The notes beneath the pieces are model-generated. The model saw only the letters and a list, made by a program, of their open reading frames with translations. It ran no database searches and was not told where the DNA came from. 64,000 bases of DNA from Elioraea tepidiphila DSM 17972. Its GTDB lineage: Bacteria; Pseudomonadota; Alphaproteobacteria; Acetobacterales; Acetobacteraceae. This document shows positions 35,308-45,128 of this stretch, in pieces. The stretch's first letter is position 1. Every line of letters starts with the position of its first letter. The translations under genes were made by a program, and so were the position numbers. The stretch lies in the NCBI RefSeq assembly GCF_000378465.1, contig NZ_KB899919.1, positions 62,001 to 126,000 on the forward strand. The letters run 5' to 3'.

Positions 35308-36428
35308 CCGCGCCGCGCCCCTACACCCTGGTCGCGGAACTGACCTATCGCTGCCCGCTGCGCTGCGGCTACTGCTCCAATCCGCTCGACTGGACGAAGC
35401 GGCACGACTCCCTCGCCACCGATGACTGGACCCGCGTACTGACCGAGGCTGAAGCCCTCGGCGTGATGCAGGTGACGCTCACCGGCGGCGAGCCGCTGCT
35501 GCGCGACGACCTCGAAACCATCGTCGCCCACGGACGGCGCCTCGAGCTCTACCAGACGCTGATCACCTCCGGCCTGCCGCTCACGCGCGACCGCCTCGCC
35601 GCCCTGCGCGACGCCGGCCTCGACGCCGTGCAGCTCTCCGTGCAGGACGCCGACGAATCGCGCTCCGACGCGATCGCCGGCACGCGCAGCTTCGCGCACA
35701 AGCGCGAGGTCGCAGGCTGGGTGCGCGCGCTCGGCCTGCCGCTGACGCTGAACGTGGTGCTGCACCGGGCCAACCTCGACCACGTGCCGGAGATCGTCGC
35801 GCTCGCCGAAGACTGGGGCGCCGAACGGCTCGAACTCGCCAACACCCAGTATCTCGGCTGGGCGCTCGCCAACCGGGAATCGCTGCTGCCCGACCGCGCG
35901 CAGATCGAACGCGCCCGCGCCACGGCGGCCGAAGCACGCGCACGGCTGAAGGGACGTATGGAGGTGCTGTTCGTGCTGCCCGACTACTTCACCGGCAAGC
36001 CGAAGGCCTGCATGGACGGCTGGGCGCAGCGCTTCATCGTCGTCGGCCCCGACGGCACCGCGCTGCCCTGCCACGCCGCGCACACGCTGCCGCTGGCATG
36101 GTGGAATGTGCGCGAGCACGACCTCGGCACGATCTGGCGCGACAACCCCGGCTTCAACGCCTATCGCGGCGAGCACTGGATGCCCGAGCCGTGCCGCAGT
36201 TGCGATCGCCGCACGATCGACTTCGGCGGATGCCGGTGTCAGGCCTTCGCGCTCACCGGAGATGCCGCGCGCACCGATCCCGCCTGCGTGCTCGCACCGG
36301 ATCACGCGCTCGTCTCGGACGCCAAACCGGGCGAGCCACACACACAGTACCGGCGAGGGGCTCCGCCCCCCGCGCCCCCCGCCAGGGGCCGCAAGGCCCC
36401 TGGACCCCGGATCACCGCATCCGGCTGA
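35304..36428 (+). CDS. pqqE: PqqA peptide cyclase (radical SAM), with a repeat-extended C-terminus
   Basis: 374 residues. The radical SAM loop TYRCPLRCGYCSNP (CxxxCxxC), LTGGEPLL, and a SPASM domain with C in PKACMDG, LPCHAAH, EPCRSC, GGCRC and DPACV are all intact, so the enzyme should form the Glu-Tyr C-C bond of PqqA. Normal PqqE ends soon after the last cysteine; here about 35 more residues follow and much of that is encoded by palindrome 36354-36412. The stop lies inside the convergent flavoprotein gene. No pqqF protease gene is adjacent. Confidence 0.97.
   Translation: MTAPRPYTLVAELTYRCPLRCGYCSNPLDWTKRHDSLATDDWTRVLTEAEALGVMQVTLTGGEPLLRDDLETIVAHGRRLELYQTLITSGLPLTRDRLAALRDAGLDAVQLSVQDADESRSDAIAGTRSFAHKREVAGWVRALGLPLTLNVVLHRANLDHVPEIVALAEDWGAERLELANTQYLGWALANRESLLPDRAQIERARATAAEARARLKGRMEVLFVLPDYFTGKPKACMDGWAQRFIVVGPDGTALPCHAAHTLPLAWWNVREHDLGTIWRDNPGFNAYRGEHWMPEPCRSCDRRTIDFGGCRCQAFALTGDAARTDPACVLAPDHALVSDAKPGEPHTQYRRGAPPPAPPARGRKAPGPRITASG
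36354..36412. repeat. GC-rich palindromic repeat within the pqqE 3' end
   Basis: Two hairpins in tandem: GGGGC-TCC-GCCCC (36357-36369) and CCAGGGGCC-GCAA-GGCCCCTGG (36382-36403), followed by ACCCCGG. The layout GAGGGGCTCCGCCCC...CAGGGG...CCCCTGGACCCC resembles an interspersed intergenic repeat I recall from Acetobacteraceae and Rhodobacteraceae. It is translated in frame by pqqE and could act as a terminator between the convergent operons. Confidence 0.65.
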
Positions 36429-37803
36429 AACGCGCCGCCTCGCGACCGGCGATCCCGCCCAGAGCCACCGCCGTCAGCAACCCGTTGCCGGAGAGATAGC
36501 CAGCGGCACGTGAACCGGAGAGCCCCGCCGCCGCACCGCCGGCCGCGAACAGGTTCGGGAACACACCGCCCGCCTCACGCTTTACCCGCGCGTCGCCACG
36601 GATCGCCAGGCCGCCCTGCGTGTGGAAGAGCGCGCCCGTCACCCGCACCGCGCAATAGGGCGGCGCAAGCGGCGCGAGCCCCGTCCAATCGCGCCCGAAC
36701 CGATCCGGCGCCCCACGCTCCGCCAGCGCCGCCGCCAACGCCGCCTCCGGCACCTTCATCGCCTCCGCCAGCGCCGCAACGCTGTCGGCGCGCACGACCG
36801 CGCCCGCCGCCTCCGCCGCGCGGAAATCCTCGAACTGCCGCGCAATCCCCGCGAGCCGCTCGTCGAACACATCCCACGCAACCCCGCCAGGCTGCGCCAG
36901 CACCCGCGCCGCCTGTTCCGAATACCCCTCCGACTCGTTGCTGAACCGTTCACCCAGCGCATTCACCTGCACCCCGCCCTGCATGATCACCGCCCAGGTG
37001 ATCAGGATGCCGTGCGGATGCGCGACCGACCCATGCCCCTGATGCCCGGACAGATGGCGCAGCTCCGCCCCCAGCGCCTCGCCCCACAGCACCGCCTCGC
37101 CGCGATTGCCGTCATGCCCGAACCACACCGCCTCGGCGAGCTCCGGAATGTGTCGCCGCACGAGCTCGCGATTGCCGCCATAGCCGTTGCACGCCAGCAC
37201 CAGCGCGCGGCAGGCAACGCGCTCCTCGCTGCCATCCGGCCGCACGATCCCCACACCACGCACCGTGCCGTCATCCTCGACGAACAGCGTGCGTGCCACA
37301 GCCTCGGTGAGCACCGCGACGTCCGCGCGCTCCACCGCCACGCGCAGCCGGTCGATCAGCTCGGCACCGGACCGGCTCGCGAGCCCGTGCATCCGATGCG
37401 CGCTGTGCCCCGGATAGAGGAAGTCCGTGACCACCGAGAACGCGAGCCCGTGCGCATCGGCGAGCCACTCCAGCGTGCCGGCAATCCCGCGCGTCACCGC
37501 ATCGAGCACCGCCTCGTCGGCCTCGCCTTTCGCCTTGCGGCGGATATCGGCGGCGAAGCGCTCGGCGTCATCGTCGATCCCCGCCGCGCGTTGCCAGCGC
37601 GTGCCGGCCGCCGGGATCAGCCCGGCCGAGAGCGCGGTCGAGCCGCGCGGCACCGCATCGCGCTCCACCACCACCGGCTCGGCGCCGACCTGCGTCGCCG
37701 CCAGCGCCGCCACCATCCCCGCCGCACCGCCGCCGATGATCAGCACCTCGGCCTCGGCGCCGAAGCTGACGCCTGCCGCTGGCGCGACGCTCGGCCCGCT
37801 CAT
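36412..37803 (-). CDS. FAD-dependent dehydrogenase, fumarate-reductase/ketosteroid-dehydrogenase type
   Basis: 463 residues. N-terminal FAD loop EVLIIGGGAAGMVAALAA, the RGSTALSAGLIPAAGT segment, LVLACNGYGGN, and the closing LFAAGGAAAGLSGSRAAGYLSGNGLL motif. The family reduces or dehydrogenates C-C bonds next to carbonyls (fumarate, 3-ketosteroids, tricarballylate). Last gene of the 15-gene minus-strand unit, overlapping the preceding hydrolase gene by ATGA. Electron partner unknown. Confidence 0.88.
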   Translation of the reverse strand: MSGPSVAPAAGVSFGAEAEVLIIGGGAAGMVAALAATQVGAEPVVVERDAVPRGSTALSAGLIPAAGTRWQRAAGIDDDAERFAADIRRKAKGEADEAVLDAVTRGIAGTLEWLADAHGLAFSVVTDFLYPGHSAHRMHGLASRSGAELIDRLRVAVERADVAVLTEAVARTLFVEDDGTVRGVGIVRPDGSEERVACRALVLACNGYGGNRELVRRHIPELAEAVWFGHDGNRGEAVLWGEALGAELRHLSGHQGHGSVAHPHGILITWAVIMQGGVQVNALGERFSNESEGYSEQAARVLAQPGGVAWDVFDERLAGIARQFEDFRAAEAAGAVVRADSVAALAEAMKVPEAALAAALAERGAPDRFGRDWTGLAPLAPPYCAVRVTGALFHTQGGLAIRGDARVKREAGGVFPNLFAAGGAAAGLSGSRAAGYLSGNGLLTAVALGGIAGREAARFSRMR

Positions 37804-38396
37804 CCGAACGCATCCAGCGTTTCGGCGACCGTCGCGATGCGCGCCACCGGCTTGAGCGCCTCGACCGCCACCTCATGCGTGCGCGGATCGAACGCCGCGC
37901 AGCCATCCGACAGCAGCGTGCAGGGGAAATCGCGCACCGCCGCGTCGCGCAGCGTCGAGGCGACGCCGCCATTGGTGACGATCCCGGCCACCAGCAGCCG
38001 CTCGATCCCGGCCTTGCGCAGCACCCATTCCAGCCGGCTCATGTAGAACGCGCTGTAGGCGACCTTCTCCACCGTGAGGTCGGCCGGTGCGAGTTCGTCC
38101 ACCAGCGCCTGGCCCCACGAGCCTGGCGCGAAATCGCCCGCGCGCAGGAACGGCCGCAGCGCCTTCAGATGCGGCGAGATGAACGGCTCGCTGGCCTTGC
38201 CCGGCACCAGCGTGAACAGCGTCGCCACCACCCAGCCGCCGCCGGCGCGCACCCGTTGCGCCAGCGGCGCGAGCCGCGCGGGCAGGGCCGCGATCTCGGG
38301 CGCCGACTGCCCGCCGCGCGCATAGGCGCCCTTGGGGTGGATGAAGTCGTTCTGCAGGTCGCAGAGCAGCAGCGCGGTCGTCGCGAGATCGGTCAT
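37800..38396 (-). CDS. Isochorismatase-like hydrolase lacking the nucleophilic cysteine
   Basis: 198 residues. D13 in LLCDLQNDF and K111 in VEKVAYSAF keep two of the three catalytic residues of cysteine hydrolases. The third, the Cys in the usual TNxCVxST motif, is Gly here: TNGGVASTLRDA (G144). Amidohydrolases of this fold (nicotinamidase, carbamoylsarcosine and maleamate hydrolases) need that Cys; isochorismatases of the PhzD type do not. It therefore probably cleaves a vinyl ether or other non-amide bond, or is non-catalytic. ATG 38396 follows directly on the HyuA stop (overlap). Confidence 0.85.
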   Translation of the reverse strand: MTDLATTALLLCDLQNDFIHPKGAYARGGQSAPEIAALPARLAPLAQRVRAGGGWVVATLFTLVPGKASEPFISPHLKALRPFLRAGDFAPGSWGQALVDELAPADLTVEKVAYSAFYMSRLEWVLRKAGIERLLVAGIVTNGGVASTLRDAAVRDFPCTLLSDGCAAFDPRTHEVAVEALKPVARIATVAETLDAFG

Positions 38397-40441
38397 GCGC
38401 GTGTGATCACCAGGTTGCCGAGACGGTCGACCCGTGCGGCGAGTCCGGGATCGACCACGATCGTCGCATCCGGCTGTTCGAGGATCGCAGGGCCGGCGAT
38501 CTCGGCGCCGACCGGCAGGTCGAGCCGCGACCACACGGTTGCCTCACGCGCTGTGCCGTCGAACCAGACCGTGCGGGCGCCACGCTCGGCCGCCGCGCGC
38601 GAGGCGGTGGCGGGCGGCGCGAGTGTCGCGAGATCGAGCGGCGGCCGCCGGCCGATCGCGATCGTGCGGACATTGGCGATGCGGATCGGAATTTCCGGCA
38701 GCAGCCGCGAGAACGCCACCGTATAGGCGGCCTCGAACGCCGTGCGGATCGCCGCGATCGTGACGCCCGCCGCACCACCCGCGAGCCGGAACGGCAAAGG
38801 CACCGCCACCGTGTGCGTCTGCCCGACATAGTGCATGTCGGCCTCGAACCGCACCTCCACGCCCTCGATCGGCAGGCCGCCGCGCTCGATCACGCCGCGC
38901 GCCTCCTCGCCCGCGGCCACCAGCCGCGCCTCGAGCGCCGCCTCGTCGAGTCCGGCGAGCATCAGGTTCACCGTCTGCACCTGGTCATGGCGCAGATCGG
39001 CGAGCACGCAGCCGAGCGCCGAGGTGACGCCGGGGAAGCGGGGCACCAGCGTCGCCTTCAGCCCCACCTCGCGCATCAGCGCACCCGCGTGCAGCGCGCC
39101 GCCGCCGCCGAACGGCATCAACGCGAAGCGCGCCGGATCATGCCCTCGCTCGATCGACAGCAGCCGGATCGTGCCCGCCATCTTCGCGTTCGCCACGCGC
39201 ACGATCGCATCCGCCGCCGCCACCGCATCGAGCCCGAGCGGCGCGCCGATCTGGCGCGCGATCGCCTCCTTCGCCGCCTCGACATCGAGACGCGCGAGCG
39301 CGCCGCCGATCGGACGTTCGGCGTTGATCCGGCCCAGCACAACATTTGCGTCCGTCAGCGTCGGGCGGTCGTTGCCGGCACCGTAGCAGACCGGCCCGGG
39401 CACCGAGCCCGCGCTCTCCGGCCCGACCTGCAACAATCCCCCGGCATCGACGCGCGCGATCGAGCCGCCGCCGGCGCCGATCGTCGTGATCTCCACCATC
39501 GGCGTGCGGATGACGAGGCCGAAATCGATCGCCGCCTGCGCGGCGAAGGCGGGCTGGCCGTTCGCCACCAGCGAGACGTCGAAGCTTGTGCCGCCGAGAT
39601 CGCCGGTGATCACATCGGGAAAGCCGGACGCGCGCGCGATCGCCGCCGCGGCGATCACGCCGGCGGCCGGGCCGGACAGGGCAGTCCGCACCGGCAGGCT
39701 GCGCGCCATCACGGTGTTCATCACGCCGCCGTTCGACTGCACGATGTGGAACCGGCCGCCGAACCCGCCCTGATCGAGCGCGGCTTCCAGCCGGCCGAGA
39801 TAGGCGCCGACCACAGGTTGCAGATAGGCGTTCAGCGCCGTGGTGCTGGTGCGTTCGAACTCGCGGATCTCCGGCAGGATGTCGGACGAGCAGCAGAGAT
39901 GCCCGTCGGGCCAGAGCGCGCGCAGTGCCGCCATTGCCGCGCGCTCGTTCGCCGGGTTGGCGTAGGCGTTGATGAACGCGACCGCGATCGCCTCGACGCC
40001 GCGCGCGCGCAAGGCACGGCCGGCCTCGATCACCTGCGCCGGATCGATGGCGACGAGTACCGTGCCGTCGGCGCGGGTGCGCTCGTCCACCTCGATCCGC
40101 AGGTCGCGGTCCACGACCGGCACGAAATCGCCCCACAGCCCCCAGGTGCGGCGGCGGTCGCGCCGGCGCATCTCCAGCACGTCGCGGAAGCCGCGCGTCG
40201 CGATCAGGCCGATGCGCGCCCCCTTGCGCTCCAGCAGCGCATTGGTGCCAACCGTCGTGCCGTGCACCACCGCGGCGAGCCCGGCCACGCCGCCGACGGC
40301 ATTCAGCCCGTCGATGAAGCCGGCTGCCTCGTCGCCGCGTTTCGATGGCACCTTGCCCGTGCGGAACGTCCCGGTTGCGGGATCGAGCGCGAACAGGTCG
40401 GTGAAGGTGCCGCCGACATCCACCCCGACGATCGCGCTCAT
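38393..40441 (-). CDS. hyuA: Hydantoinase/oxoprolinase subunit A
   Basis: 682 residues. The N-terminal actin-like ATPase start VGVDVGGTFTDLFALD, the HGTTVGTNALLERKGARIGL segment, the middle ITGDLGGTSFDVSLV and IGAGGGSIA motifs and the C-terminal HyuA domain are complete. With HyuB it forms ATP-dependent hydrolases of 5-oxoproline, N-methylhydantoin or related lactams, or acetone/acetophenone carboxylases. Coupled to hyuB by ATGA overlap. Confidence 0.95.
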   Translation of the reverse strand: MSAIVGVDVGGTFTDLFALDPATGTFRTGKVPSKRGDEAAGFIDGLNAVGGVAGLAAVVHGTTVGTNALLERKGARIGLIATRGFRDVLEMRRRDRRRTWGLWGDFVPVVDRDLRIEVDERTRADGTVLVAIDPAQVIEAGRALRARGVEAIAVAFINAYANPANERAAMAALRALWPDGHLCCSSDILPEIREFERTSTTALNAYLQPVVGAYLGRLEAALDQGGFGGRFHIVQSNGGVMNTVMARSLPVRTALSGPAAGVIAAAAIARASGFPDVITGDLGGTSFDVSLVANGQPAFAAQAAIDFGLVIRTPMVEITTIGAGGGSIARVDAGGLLQVGPESAGSVPGPVCYGAGNDRPTLTDANVVLGRINAERPIGGALARLDVEAAKEAIARQIGAPLGLDAVAAADAIVRVANAKMAGTIRLLSIERGHDPARFALMPFGGGGALHAGALMREVGLKATLVPRFPGVTSALGCVLADLRHDQVQTVNLMLAGLDEAALEARLVAAGEEARGVIERGGLPIEGVEVRFEADMHYVGQTHTVAVPLPFRLAGGAAGVTIAAIRTAFEAAYTVAFSRLLPEIPIRIANVRTIAIGRRPPLDLATLAPPATASRAAAERGARTVWFDGTAREATVWSRLDLPVGAEIAGPAILEQPDATIVVDPGLAARVDRLGNLVITRA

Positions 40442-42174
40442 GCGGCGGCGGCCTTGCGCAGTGCGGCGGTCGCGGCGGCATCCACGCTGCCGTCGGCGGT
40501 CACGACCACGGCGTAATCCCGCCGCGCGGCCTCCGCCGAGACGTAACCGAGCCGCACGTCGCGGGCGACGCGCGCGGGATCGCGCGCGTGGGGATCGCCC
40601 CAGCCGCCGCCGCCTGGCGTCTCCAGCCGCAGGCGCGCACCCTCGCCGAGCCGAACGCCGAACACCTTCGAGACCATCGGCGGCTGCTCCCAGCCGGCCT
40701 CGGTCTCGTAGCCGAACCGGTTCGGCGCGGCATCACCGCCGCCGTTCACGCCGAAGGGCGGGAATCGGCCGCGCTCGCCGAGCAGGAACGCCTCGGCGCC
40801 GCGCGCATCATCCACCGCGATCTCGTAGATCGCGCCCAAGCCGCCGCGATGCAGCCCCGGCCCGCCGCTGTCGGGACGCAGCGCCCATTGCGTGAAGCGT
40901 ACCGGGTACGCAGCTTCCAGGATCTCCAGCGGCGGGATCGTCGCGGTGCTGATCGGGTTGTTGCCGTGGTTCAGCCCGTCGGTCTCCGGGTTGCCGCCGA
41001 GGCCACCGCCGAAGAAGCAGAACATCACCCAGCGCGTGGCCGCCTCGCGCCAGCCGCTGATCGAGAGCGCGTTGATGGTCGCGAACGGACCGGCCGTCGC
41101 GCGCTCGGGCGCTGCCTGGCCGAAGGCGCGGAACACGGTGTCGATCACGCGCAGGATCGTCTCGGTATAGCCCGCCACCGGCTTGGGCGCGTTCGCCGCC
41201 AGGATCGAGCCCTCGGGCACGACGAAACGGATCGGCGCGAGGCAGCCGCCATTCGCCGGCACCTCGGGGAACAGATGCTTCAGCGCGACATAGCAGCAGG
41301 CGATCGTGGTGGCGCGGCTGATGTTCAACGGCCCCGCGCAGGCTGGTGCAGAGCCGGTGAAGTCGAGTGTCATCGCCTCGCCCGCGACCGTCATGGCGAG
41401 GTGGATCGGCAGCGGCGTATCGGTGATGCCGTCATTGTCGAGAAAGTCCTCGGCGACGTAGCGACCATCGGGCAGGCGCGCGAGTTCGCTCCGCATCAGC
41501 GCCTCGGCGCGCGCGGTCAGCGCCGCCAGCGCCTCCGCGACCATGTCCTCGCCGGTCTCGTCGAGCAGCGCATGCAGGCGCCGCTCGCCGAGGTCGAGCG
41601 CGTTGATCTGGCCGTTCAGGTCGCCCCAGTTGGAGAGCGGCACGCGCGTGTTGGCCTGCAGGATCGCGACGATCGCCGGATCGACCACGCCATCCCGCAT
41701 CAGCCGCACGGGCGGGATGCGTACGCCCTCCTGATGCGCATCCGTCGCGCGCGGGTTGTAGCCGCCGGGCACATTGCCGCCGATGTCAAGCCAGTGCCCC
41801 ACGGAAGCGATCCAGCAGAACAGGCGCCCCCCTCGGAACACCGGCCGCACCAGGCGGAAGTCGTTCAGATGCGTCCCGCCGTCATAGGGGTCGTTGAAAA
41901 TCCAGGTCTCGCCTGGCTTGGCGCCACCCTCCTTTGCCACCGCCGCGATCACCGCGCGCACGGCAAAGGCGGTGGCGCCGACAAAGATCGGCAACCCGGC
42001 ACTGCCCTGCACCAGCGTCTCGCCCGTCTCGGCGTGGTAGAGGCCGTGCGAAAGGTCGCGCGCCTCGGCGATGATCGGGTTGAAGGCCGAGCGCGCCAGG
42101 GTCGCGTCCATCTCGTCGGCGATCTGCTCCAGCCGTCCCTTGAGCACCGCGAGCGTGACGGGGTCGAGGCTCAT
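40438..42174 (-). CDS. hyuB: Hydantoinase/oxoprolinase subunit B
   Basis: 578 residues. Family features: DPVTLAVLKGRLEQIADEMDA at the start, ARDLSHGLYHAETGE, the metal-region NDPYDGGTHLNDF and HWLDIGG, and the C-terminal ETPGGGGWGDP. It is the catalytic partner of HyuA. ATG 42174 is chosen on the conserved N-terminus; an upstream extension is unlike the family. ATGA overlaps on both sides. Confidence 0.95.
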   Translation of the reverse strand: MSLDPVTLAVLKGRLEQIADEMDATLARSAFNPIIAEARDLSHGLYHAETGETLVQGSAGLPIFVGATAFAVRAVIAAVAKEGGAKPGETWIFNDPYDGGTHLNDFRLVRPVFRGGRLFCWIASVGHWLDIGGNVPGGYNPRATDAHQEGVRIPPVRLMRDGVVDPAIVAILQANTRVPLSNWGDLNGQINALDLGERRLHALLDETGEDMVAEALAALTARAEALMRSELARLPDGRYVAEDFLDNDGITDTPLPIHLAMTVAGEAMTLDFTGSAPACAGPLNISRATTIACCYVALKHLFPEVPANGGCLAPIRFVVPEGSILAANAPKPVAGYTETILRVIDTVFRAFGQAAPERATAGPFATINALSISGWREAATRWVMFCFFGGGLGGNPETDGLNHGNNPISTATIPPLEILEAAYPVRFTQWALRPDSGGPGLHRGGLGAIYEIAVDDARGAEAFLLGERGRFPPFGVNGGGDAAPNRFGYETEAGWEQPPMVSKVFGVRLGEGARLRLETPGGGGWGDPHARDPARVARDVRLGYVSAEAARRDYAVVVTADGSVDAAATAALRKAAAA

Positions 42175-43034
42175 GCGTCGTAGCGCTTGCCGAGTGCCAG
42201 CATCTCTGGCGTACCGATCAGCTCGTTCAGCCCTGTGAGGTCGAGCATGCGGTCGCGGAACGGCTCGGTCGTGCGGGCGCTTGCGAGCGAGGCGTAGTAG
42301 TCGCGCGCGGTCCGGGCGAGCGCGCGCACGATGCCGCCGGGGAAGATGACGATGCGGAAGCCGATCGCCTCCAGCTCGGGGGCGGACAGCACCGGTGTCT
42401 TGCCGCCCTCGACCATGTTGGCGAGCAGCGGCCGCGTCCCGCCCAGGGCGGCGGTGACGCGCGCGAGATCCTCCCGCGTGCGCGGCGCCTCGACGAACAG
42501 CGCATCCGCCCCCGCCTCGGCATAGGCATGGGCCCGCTCTACGGCCGCCTCCAGCCCCTCGATCGCCACCGCATCGGTGCGCGCGAGGATCAGCGTGTCG
42601 GCACTCCGGCGCGCATCGACCGCGGCGCGGATCTTGCCCACCATCTCGGCGGCGGGAACCACGCCTTTGCCGTCGAGATGGCCACAACGCTTGGGAAACG
42701 TCTGGTCCTCAAGCTGGATCATGGTGGCGCCCGCACGCTCGAAGGCGCGCACCGTGCGCTGCACATTCAGCGCGTTGCCGTAGCCGGTGTCGGCATCGAC
42801 GATCAGCGGTGTCGCCACCCGATCGGCAATGCGCGTCACATGATCCGCCACCTCGCTCATCGACACGAGCCCGATATCGGGTCGGCCGAGCCGCGTATAG
42901 GCGATTGCCGCACCCGAGACATAGAGCGCCTCGAACCCGGCATCGGCAGCGATCGCCGCGGTGAACGCATCGCACACGCCGGGGGCGAGCACGATGCGCG
43001 GTTTGGCCAGACGCTCTCTCAGTCCCATCGTCAT
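42171..43034 (-). CDS. Isocitrate lyase/PEP mutase superfamily lyase
   Basis: 287 residues, TIM-barrel. DADTGYGN carries the metal-binding Asp pair, and KRCGHLDGK is the active-site loop with the catalytic cysteine found in C-C lyases such as 2-methylisocitrate lyase rather than in phosphonate mutases. Expected reaction: retro-aldol or oxaloacetate-type cleavage of a 2-hydroxy or 3-carboxy acid. Placed between an MmgE/PrpD gene and hyuB, with 4-bp overlaps on both sides. Confidence 0.88.
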   Translation of the reverse strand: MTMGLRERLAKPRIVLAPGVCDAFTAAIAADAGFEALYVSGAAIAYTRLGRPDIGLVSMSEVADHVTRIADRVATPLIVDADTGYGNALNVQRTVRAFERAGATMIQLEDQTFPKRCGHLDGKGVVPAAEMVGKIRAAVDARRSADTLILARTDAVAIEGLEAAVERAHAYAEAGADALFVEAPRTREDLARVTAALGGTRPLLANMVEGGKTPVLSAPELEAIGFRIVIFPGGIVRALARTARDYYASLASARTTEPFRDRMLDLTGLNELIGTPEMLALGKRYDA

Positions 43035-44416
43035 CCTGCCAGCAACGCCGTCAACGCGCGCACATCCCGCATCGTGTCGATCGTTTCGACCGCCCGGCGG
43101 ACCACCGCCGCGCCATCCGTGCCCCAGGTGGGGGCGGCGAGCTCAGTGAACTTCGCGACGACCTCTTCCGGCGGATAGGGCGCCTCGGTGTCGCCGCGGT
43201 TCGTGGTCACTTCGCGCTGCACGCGCCGTCCGTCGCGCAAGGCGAGCGTGACGCGCGCCGGGCGGAGGGCAGGCAGGGCAGCGGTGAAGGCCTCGTCCTC
43301 GCGCACCGTGACGCGCGCCGCAAGCGCCCGCGTCGCCGCATCCAGGCGCGCTGGATCCCGGAACGATGCAACCGCGGTATTGCCGTTGACGATCAGCGTG
43401 GCGAGCGCAAAGGGCAGCGAGAACTTCGCCGCCAGCATGTTGCGGGGCGCGGGATCGTCGAGCTGCGCGGCCCAGACATAAGTGTCCACCTCCAGCGCGG
43501 CGACGTCATCCGGCGCGACCGGGCCCGTCTCGGCGAGGATCGCGCCGAGCGCATCGAGCGCGCCGTGGGTGTAGCGGCAGGCGGCGTGGCGCTTGAAGTA
43601 GTTGCGTGCGATCTCCCAGCGCGAGCCCAGCTCGTGCGTCATCTCATGGGGACGGAAATCGTCCGCCGAAACGGTGCCGAACACCGTCGCGACGCCATCC
43701 GGCTCGCCGACGAAGCCCGCACCGACCAGTTCGACCGCGGTCAGCCCGAGCTCGTTCGCAACGCCGGCGTAGGTGTTCCGCACGGTGCCCCCTTGCAGCA
43801 TGGTGCGCCGGCTGGTCGCGAGCCCGAGCGTCGAGGCGACGTTGATCGTTTCACGCATCGTCGCCGCGTCCACGCCGGCGAGCGACGCCACCGCGACCGC
43901 CGCACCGACGGTGCCCCAGGTGCCGTGCGGGTGCATGGTCACGCGCAGCGTCGAGGCGATGCCGATGCGGGCACCGATCTCGTAGCCGAGCACCAGCGCG
44001 CGGATGAGGTCGCGCCCCGAGGCGCCGCGCCGGTCGGCGGCGGCGAGGGCAGCCGGCACGACATGGATCGCCGGATGGCCGCGGCAGTACTGGTTGCCCT
44101 CGTCGAGCTCCAGCATGGTGCCGGCGGTGCCATTCAGGAACGCAGCGACCGGCAGCGGCAGCCGCGTGCGCCCACCGATCACGGCGGTGGTCACGCCGCC
44201 CGTGCCGTGCAAGTCGGCCATGCGGCACGTGAGCGCGACCATCTCCGGCTCCTGCGCGCCGGCGGCGATCGCGCCGATCGTGTCGAGCAGAACGAGCCGC
44301 GCATGTGCCGCCACCGAAGCGGGGATGTCCTGGAAGCGCAGCCCGGCGGCGAAGCGCGACCACCGGTCGAGCCAGGCATCGTCCACGGTGAGTTGGCTGG
44401 CGCGGATCACGTTCAT
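43031..44416 (-). CDS. MmgE/PrpD family protein
   Basis: 461 residues. N-terminal helical domain with LLDTIGAIAAG, the LELDEGNQYCRGHPAIHVVPAALA active-site region, then a second domain with HAACRYTHGALDA and EVDTYVWA. Relatives are 2-methylcitrate dehydratase, cis-aconitate decarboxylase and iminodisuccinate epimerase. Next to a 2-methylisocitrate-lyase-like gene it echoes a dehydratase-lyase pair, but the rest of the methylcitrate cycle is absent. Confidence 0.9.
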   Translation of the reverse strand: MNVIRASQLTVDDAWLDRWSRFAAGLRFQDIPASVAAHARLVLLDTIGAIAAGAQEPEMVALTCRMADLHGTGGVTTAVIGGRTRLPLPVAAFLNGTAGTMLELDEGNQYCRGHPAIHVVPAALAAADRRGASGRDLIRALVLGYEIGARIGIASTLRVTMHPHGTWGTVGAAVAVASLAGVDAATMRETINVASTLGLATSRRTMLQGGTVRNTYAGVANELGLTAVELVGAGFVGEPDGVATVFGTVSADDFRPHEMTHELGSRWEIARNYFKRHAACRYTHGALDALGAILAETGPVAPDDVAALEVDTYVWAAQLDDPAPRNMLAAKFSLPFALATLIVNGNTAVASFRDPARLDAATRALAARVTVREDEAFTAALPALRPARVTLALRDGRRVQREVTTNRGDTEAPYPPEEVVAKFTELAAPTWGTDGAAVVRRAVETIDTMRDVRALTALLAG

Positions 44417-44422
44417 CGTTGT

Positions 44423-45124
<702 letters not shown>

Positions 45125-45128
45125 CGGC

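Noticed and set aside
36412-42174. Creatinine/N-methylhydantoin pathway as the role of HyuAB plus the isochorismatase-like enzyme
   Set aside because: Carbamoylsarcosine hydrolase needs the cysteine that is Gly here, and the lyase and PrpD genes have no place in that route. The DAO-type oxidase at 54465 is outside the unit.
42171-44416. Methylcitrate cycle (PrpD plus PrpB)
   Set aside because: The pair superficially fits, but no methylcitrate synthase or AcnD/PrpF gene is near and the pair sits inside a transporter-HyuAB unit.
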